From Branchiibius hedensis (GTDB taxonomy: Bacteria > Actinomycetota > Actinomycetes > Actinomycetales > Dermatophilaceae): a stretch of DNA of 55,816 nucleotides. Positions 50,773 through 55,816 of this stretch are shown in pieces (positions within the stretch are counted from its first letter, which is position 1; the number at the start of each line of letters is the position of its first letter). The notes under the pieces were generated by a model. It was not told the origin of the DNA, ran no database searches, and saw nothing but the letters and a program-made list of their open reading frames with translations. Both the position numbers and the translations under genes were made by a program. The stretch is taken from NCBI RefSeq assembly GCF_900108585.1, contig NZ_UESZ01000003.1:1-55816 (forward strand). Direction: 5' to 3'.

Positions 50773-52163
50773 TCATCCCAGTCGAGGGTGTAGACGGGGT
50801 CTGAACCCGCCGGTCTCGAGCAGGCTCCTGGCGATGTAGTTGGTGAGGTTGCGGAACCCAAGAGCACTGCCGCGGAGGTGTTCGAGGCGGCCGTTGATCG
50901 CCTCGGTCGGACCGTTGGACGTGCCGGGGCGGTCGAAGTAGGCGAGCACGTCGTCGGCGCGCTTCCTCAGCGTCCGGCCGAGTGTGGTGAGTTCGACCAG
51001 CGCCCTCGGGACACCGCTGCTGATCGAGGCAATCAGGTTGGCCATGAGCTCGCGGCCGTGGTGGCGGTCTTCGTGGCGGTAGGCGGCGATCATCCGCTGG
51101 TAGATCCCCCAGGTCGCCTCGACCTCGACATGCTCCTCGGCCCCGAACAACGTGCGGAGTCGAGCGGCCTGCTTGTCGGTCAGCAGCTCGGCGCCGGTGT
51201 GCAGGGTCCGCCGCGCGGCATACAGCGGGTCGCCCTTCATCCCGCGGTGGCCGTGGATGGCCTGCTGCACCCGGCGCCGGCACCGGTCGAGCGCGTCCCT
51301 GGCGAGGCGGACGACGTGGAACGGATCCATGACCGCCACCGCGTCGGGAGCTCCTCGGCGGCGGCGGTCTTGAAGCCGGTGAACCCGTCCATCGCGACGA
51401 CCTCGATCCCGTCGCGCCAGGTGTCGGGTCGGGCGGCGAGCCAGGTCTTGAAGGCCTCCTTCGAGCGACCCTCGACCATGTCCAGCAGCCTGGCGGGGCC
51501 GGTCTTGTCGCGGATCGGGGTCAGGTCGATGATCACGGTGACGTACCTGTCGCCGCGCCTGGTGTGCCTCCAGACGTGCTCATCGACGCCGATGACCCTC
51601 ACGCCGTCGAAGCGGGCCGGGTCGTCGATGAGAACACGTCGGCCTTCAGCAAGCACGGCGTCGTTGGCGGTGTCCCAGGCGACGTCGAGTCCCTCGGCGA
51701 TCCGGGTGACGGTGAGGTGCTGCACGACCAGCGCTTCGAGCGCCCACCGCAGCCCACGGCGCGAGAGCTTCGACCGCGGCTCGGCCGCACGGGTGGTGTC
51801 TTGGCGCCACACGTGCCCGCAGCCGGTGCAGCGGTAGCGACGCACCGCGACCTCCAACACCGTCGGTCGCCACCCCAGCGGCTCGTGCGCGAGCCGACGG
51901 ATCACGGTGTCCCGAGCAGCGCCTTCGGCGCCGCAGCGTCGACACCACTCGTCCGGGGTCAGGACTCTGCAGGCGAGCACCGCGCGGTCGGGCTCGAGGC
52001 GCTGGCCGGTCACGACGAGGTCGAGTTCGTCGAGTCGGCAGAACGTTGTCAGGTCCGGGCGAGCGAAGCGGGCCCGAGCGGTAGCGACAGGCAACGACGT
52101 CAGACCTCCGGATGTCAGGCGTGGAACGTCATCTTCCGAAGACCTCGACCACGATCTAGCCAC
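50773..52163 (-). pseudogene. ISL3 transposase gene with an apparent frameshift (inverted copy)
   Basis: Copy of 11866-13257 with one G missing near 51350. Its 3' end agrees with copy A. Confidence 0.82.
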
Positions 52164-52268
52164 CGTCGCGCCGGAGTCGCTTCGATCAACGAGTACACCT
52201 CATCAGAAGCCCGTTGCCAAGGCCTTGCTCCGTTGTGAGCGACGACGTCGTGGGGATGGGGATCTCAG

Positions 52269-52589
52269 TCAGTGCAGGGCGCCGAGCTCGACGAGAAGAA
52301 CGCCGGCGATGATGAGTGCGATGCCGCCCATCATGAGCGCGGTGAGCGGCTCCTTGAAGAGGGCTTTGGACGCGACGGCCGTTAGGGCAACTCCGGACGC
52401 TGCCCAGATGCCGTAAGCGACACCGAGGCCCAGGCCCTCATTAAGGGCGAGGGTGAGAAACGCGAAGGCCAAGAGGTAGCCGCCGGCGACGGCGGCGTAG
52501 TAGGCGCGGACGCCAGTAGCTGCCATGCGCAGCGAGAGGGTAGCGCTGACCTCGGCAATGATGGCTCCGAGGAGGAACAGGTAAGCCAT
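52269..52589 (-). CDS. SMR efflux subunit 2 (inverted copy)
   Basis: Copy of 11440-11760. Confidence 0.88.
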   Translation of the reverse strand: MAYLFLLGAIIAEVSATLSLRMAATGVRAYYAAVAGGYLLAFAFLTLALNEGLGLGVAYGIWAASGVALTAVASKALFKEPLTALMMGGIALIIAGVLLVELGALH

Positions 52590-52936
52590 CAGGTGGCTTC
52601 TTCGAGGTTCTTGACCGCGTGCTGGGAGCCGAGTTCGACGGTGAGGACGCCGGCAATGATGAGGACGATGCCGACGCCCATGAGTGCGGTGAGGGTTTCA
52701 TCGAAGATCAGCGACGACATCACGGCGGTGGTGGCGACACCGAGGGCGCCCCAAATGCCGTAGGCGACGCCCAGCGCCATGCCCTGACGCAGAACGAGAG
52801 CGAGGAGAATGAACGAGGCGATGTAGCCAGCCGCGACGAGCACGTACAGTCCGGGTCGATCGAGTGCTCCCTTCAGCGACAGCGAACCGGTGACCTCGCT
52901 GAGGATGGCCCCCGCGAGCAGTAGCCACTTGGTCAT
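52589..52936 (-). CDS. SMR efflux subunit 1 (inverted copy)
   Basis: Copy of 11093-11440. Confidence 0.88.
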   Translation of the reverse strand: MTKWLLLAGAILSEVTGSLSLKGALDRPGLYVLVAAGYIASFILLALVLRQGMALGVAYGIWGALGVATTAVMSSLIFDETLTALMGVGIVLIIAGVLTVELGSQHAVKNLEEAT

Positions 52937-53493
52937 GAGTTCTCCTGGATGAGGTGGTGTGCGAGTGCTCGAATGGCGTCGGTGTCCTCGTCGGATAGGG
53001 CGATGCCGTTGCCGGCGGTGTTGAGCCAGATGCCGTCGGCCAAGAGTCGGACGCCGTGGAGGCGGGCCCGCTGGTCGGCCGGAAGGGTCTCGGGGACGTC
53101 GACCCAGGCCCCCATGCGGCTGTTCCATCGCTCGGTGAGCGGCTCGCGCAGGCGGGGGTCGGTGAACATGACCAGGTCGCCGTAGTCGAACGGCCCGTCG
53201 CAAGCCCAGTCAACGTAGGCGGCGAGGCGTTCGCTGATCGTGGGTACGTTTGGGTTGGTGGTAGCCAGGCGGGCGGCCAGATCCCGCTCGTAGCCGTCGA
53301 GGAGGTAATCGATGACGGCGGTCATCAGTGCTTCCTTGGTTGGGAAGTGGTACATCAGGCCAGCCTTAGTGATTCCTGCAGCGCGAGCTGCGGACACCAG
53401 GGAAACAGAGGCGCCAGTGCGGGCCCACGCAAGAGTGCTGGCGAGAACGCCGCCTCGCGCCGACGGTCGGTGGGCAGGTGCACTAGTACTCAT
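52933..53493 (-). CDS. TetR family repressor (inverted copy)
   Basis: Copy of 10536-11096. Confidence 0.85.
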   Translation of the reverse strand: MSTSAPAHRPSARGGVLASTLAWARTGASVSLVSAARAAGITKAGLMYHFPTKEALMTAVIDYLLDGYERDLAARLATTNPNVPTISERLAAYVDWACDGPFDYGDLVMFTDPRLREPLTERWNSRMGAWVDVPETLPADQRARLHGVRLLADGIWLNTAGNGIALSDEDTDAIRALAHHLIQENS

Positions 53494-53743
53494 ATCGACA
53501 ACTCTACCTACCGGTAGGGTAAGTAACAAACTCATGGTGAGCTGGGCCTCCCGAGCTGAGCGTCAGCATGCTAAGAGCGTGACCGCCCGGCACCTACGAC
53601 GCCCCGGCCAAGGCGATCAACGGATGACTCGAACACCTCTGTGACTTCGCGCGTGGGTTCCGAAACCTCATCAACTATCGCTAGGCCACTACTCAAAGCC
53701 GGCGACTTCCAGACCGCGACTACACCCTCGATTGGGATGAGCC

Positions 53744-53860
53744 GGTTTGCAGCGCACTGTGGGGATGGTGGTGTCCGGTATCGCCATCGTTGCTCTGGCC
53801 ATTGCCACGCTGATTGATCTCGGTATCACGATCCGCAGAGAACTTCGAGGTCGAGAGTGA
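53744..53860 (+). pseudogene. 3' part of the transposon-split gene (inverted copy)
   Basis: Copy of 10168-10284. Confidence 0.8.
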
Positions 53861-54054
53861 TGCCGCGGACCCTGTTGTTCATCCGGCCGGGGTATCGGTG
53901 CTCCTGGCTCTGGTTGCGATCTGGGGCGTTCCTGCCGCACATCTGAGTCACGGGTCGGCGCTGGCCGTCGGCTGGTCGCTGACCGCGCTGTCCGTGGTGT
54001 CAGCGGTTATGTCTGTGGTGCTCGCTCGCGAGTATTTGAGGATCAGCGGTAGGG
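53860..54054 (+). pseudogene. Two-helix small membrane protein gene with apparent frameshifts (inverted copy)
   Basis: Copy of 9974-10168 with a C lost near 53883 and a G lost near 54042; both forward copies are intact. Confidence 0.75.
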
Positions 54055-54095
54055 GTGCGCCGCCGCCGGTAACGGTCGTTACCGGCCGGGTCGAC

Positions 54096-54455
54096 CTACC
54101 CTCTCGCACTGAAGGCTGCGCGCACCTCTTGCTGCTCCTCGGCTGTGATCCCCTGGGGCAGGATGGCCCACTGTAGGTTGTGAATGGCGTCCTCCCTGCT
54201 GAGCGGTGCCCATCCTGCCCGCGCTCTGGCCGCGTTGAACGAGACGAGGTAGGCGTCGACGACCTCGGCGGCCAGACCCGCGCCCGCGAGACGGTATGCG
54301 TCAGTGATCACACGCCCGGTGTCGTCCCCGAGATGGTGGATCAGATCGTCCGGCTTACTGCCGGACTTAGCGATCCCGAGTTCGAGCTCGGCGGCGTAGG
54401 CACCGATTTCTTTGGCTCGGGCGAGCAGCTCGGCGGCACGGTCTGAAGTGGACAT
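54096..54455 (-). CDS. Hypothetical helical protein (inverted copy)
   Basis: Copy of 9571-9930. Confidence 0.58.
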   Translation of the reverse strand: MSTSDRAAELLARAKEIGAYAAELELGIAKSGSKPDDLIHHLGDDTGRVITDAYRLAGAGLAAEVVDAYLVSFNAARARAGWAPLSREDAIHNLQWAILPQGITAEEQQEVRAAFSARG

Positions 54456-54740
54456 TGGCTATCTCCTTGGTGGTCGGCACGTTCGATTCTGTCTTGGTGG
54501 TCCGACAAGGGCGCTACGCGGCGAGTCGATCTGTAGGAAGTCGACAGGACCTCTCGACGGCGCAGATTCGGTCGTTTTCGGCGCACCCGAACCGGTGCAG
54601 CGTCACCCGCGAGATTCCGCGGGTGACGCTGCACCGAAACTCGGAGCCGAAACCAATTTGCGCCGAAACTAGATCGGACCGTTTTTGACGTGATCCGCCG
54701 TAGACTTGGCGAAGGAGATCTCCACCAGCAAGGAGCGGTC

Positions 54741-54980
54741 ATGGCATTGGACGTTGAGCAGCGTTGGCCCGAGTTGTTCGAGCAGCTCGACGCGAGGCAG
54801 CGGCGAGCGGTCCTGAACGCGCTGGCCGCGTCCTGGCATGAGGGGTGGGTCCCCAACCGCGAGGACGTGGAGAACCTGACGGATGAGGCCCGGGGAGCCA
54901 TCGACGAAGAAGAATTTGTCCGCCGCGCGTTGGCAGCGGCTGAACGTCGCCATCCTGCCGCGGCGTCGACGGTCGCGTGA
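54741..54980 (+). CDS. Fic-associated antitoxin (inverted copy)
   Basis: Copy of 9046-9285. Confidence 0.7.
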   Translation: MALDVEQRWPELFEQLDARQRRAVLNALAASWHEGWVPNREDVENLTDEARGAIDEEEFVRRALAAAERRHPAAASTVA

Positions 54981-55757
54981 GCGAGTTCGATTCCTGGGAG
55001 TCGTACTTCTATCCAGAAACGATTGACTGGACCGGCAACGGCACACTCCGTAACAACTTCGGTCTGCGCGACGCCGACCGGCTCAGCGACATTGAGTACG
55101 CCATCACGGCGCGCGCTGCGCGCGAGTGGGCAACGACACCCCATCAAGATCTGGGGTGGGGCGAGGCGCGAGCAAAGGCGATCCATAAACACCTGTTCCA
55201 CCGGATCTATGAGTGGGCGGGGGAGTACCGGACCGTTCCGATCGGCAAGGGGCAGAGCAGGTTCGCCCACCCCGATGAGATTCCGGCAGTGCTGCAAGCG
55301 GTCGAGGGATTCGTGCGTAGCCGCGAGTGGTCAGAGTTGGGCCGGGGAGGAGTTCGCGCGCGATGTCGCAGTCACGTTCGCGTGGGTCAACGCGACCCAC
55401 GCTTTCCGTGAGGGGAACGGACGCACAACCAAACTGTTCTTGGATGACGTTGCCCGGCAATCGCCGTGGGAGCTGCACTTCGATGAGGTGACTCCCGACT
55501 GGTGGAACGAGATCTCGGAGCGTACGACGCTGCGTGAGGATCGCCATCAGCCTGACCCGGCGCCGATGGTTCCGGTCCTTGCGGCGATCACTCACCCGCG
55601 CAGCACCGCACAGCCCGCAGGGTCATCGAGTGGTCTGTCGGCTGCGGTGAGGGCGTCGTACCCGCTGGCGCCGGGTTCTAGCGTGCCTGAGTCGCCGTCG
55701 AGCAGCCCGCGGCAGCAGGGCGGCTACCGGAACGACGAGCGCGGCCGTGGCCGGTGA
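54977..55757 (+). pseudogene. fic: Fic gene with an apparent frameshift (inverted copy)
   Basis: Copy of 8270-9049 with an extra G near 55345; both forward copies are intact. Confidence 0.82.
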
Positions 55758-55816
55758 CTTGATCGGGTACGCCCGGGTCTCAACCAGGGACCAAGACCCG
55801 GGCAGCCAAGAGACCA
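55747..55816 (+). CDS. Serine recombinase, 5' fragment cut by the window end
   Basis: The first 23 codons of the gene at 7726-8280, from its GTG start to the end of the window. Confidence 0.85.
   Translation, partial: MAGDLIGYARVSTRDQDPGSQET

Larger units (their letters stand above)
50770..53743. mobile_element. ISL3-type composite transposon (inverted copy)
   Basis: Reverse complement of 10285-13260, with target duplicates (read as GGTTTGCA here) on both sides. Confidence 0.88.
49586..55816. repeat. 6.2-kb inverted copy (fold-back arm) of 8211-14449
   Basis: Reverse complement of copy A/B with occasional single-base indels (near 51350, 53595, 53883, 54042 and 55345). It contains no new sequence. 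Confidence 0.92.

Noticed and set aside
49586-55816. A natural long inverted repeat or telomere-like hairpin end of a linear plasmid
   Set aside because: The hinge is a damaged sequence with about 80 bases missing on one arm, inside a coding gene that is intact elsewhere, and the direct overlap shows the molecule continues past this point. A terminal hairpin would not be followed by wrap-around sequence.
1-55816. CRISPR array, tRNA or rRNA genes
   Set aside because: No regularly spaced repeats, and no tRNA cloverleaf or rRNA sequence was recognised on either strand. The only tandem repeat seen with several units is coding (14614-14703).

Overview
The window is one high-GC actinobacterial plasmid seen more than once. 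Bases 1-14369 recur at 35214-49585, offset 35213-35219, and every difference I found between the copies is a single-base insertion or deletion, mostly in short homopolymers. From about 49586 to the end the sequence turns round and runs as the reverse complement of 14449 down to 8211. The simplest reading is a circular replicon of about 35.2 kb. It was assembled as a linear contig with a 14.4 kb terminal overlap, to which a 6.2 kb fold-back (hairpin-read) artefact is attached. GC-rich coding, GTG starts, an SCO6880-type transfer gene, EspR-like regulators and an ISL3 transposase with actinobacterial relatives all point to Actinomycetota. I cannot name the genus.

Layout of one unit. (1) 26476-38120 (its end also at 1-2903): a tightly packed plus-strand type IV secretion (conjugation) operon. 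It encodes an SLT+CHAP wall hydrolase, a lipoprotein, a two-helix pilin-like protein, a VirB8/TcpC-like protein, a VirB6-like channel protein, an SCO6880-family protein, a VirB4-like ATPase, a VirD4/TraD-like coupling protein, DUF4913 and an acidic accessory protein. A strong hairpin terminator closes it. (2) 3005-6500 (= 38223-41720): two small genes, a HUH relaxase, mobC and a candidate oriT. (3) 6505-9930: on the far side of oriT, a small protein plus a putative ADP-ribosyltransferase, a serine resolvase, and a Fic toxin with its antitoxin. (4) 9974-14906: an operon of small membrane proteins split by a 2976-bp ISL3-type composite transposon carrying tetR and two SMR efflux genes, with an exact 8-bp target duplication. 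(5) 15007-20232: parA, a parB-like gene, ssb, ardC and small genes, several behind near-identical promoter-leaders. (6) 20315-26341: small genes, a putative replication initiator with a candidate antisense RNA, an RHH protein, a tiny secreted peptide, a winged-helix regulator with an MFS exporter, and two EspR-like regulators that share palindromic operators with the transfer operon promoter.

How it fits together: the relaxase and MobC would nick at oriT, and the coupling protein, VirB4-like ATPase and membrane channel would export the strand. If the relaxase/transfer side enters last, the first genes into a recipient are the ADP-ribosyltransferase, Fic pair, SSB and ArdC. That is a typical establishment and anti-defence set. 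ParA/ParB-like, resolvase and the replication protein keep the plasmid stable. The least explained parts are the oriT-proximal ADP-ribosyltransferase with its small partner, the repeated leader of the establishment genes, and the operator circuit with the secreted peptide.
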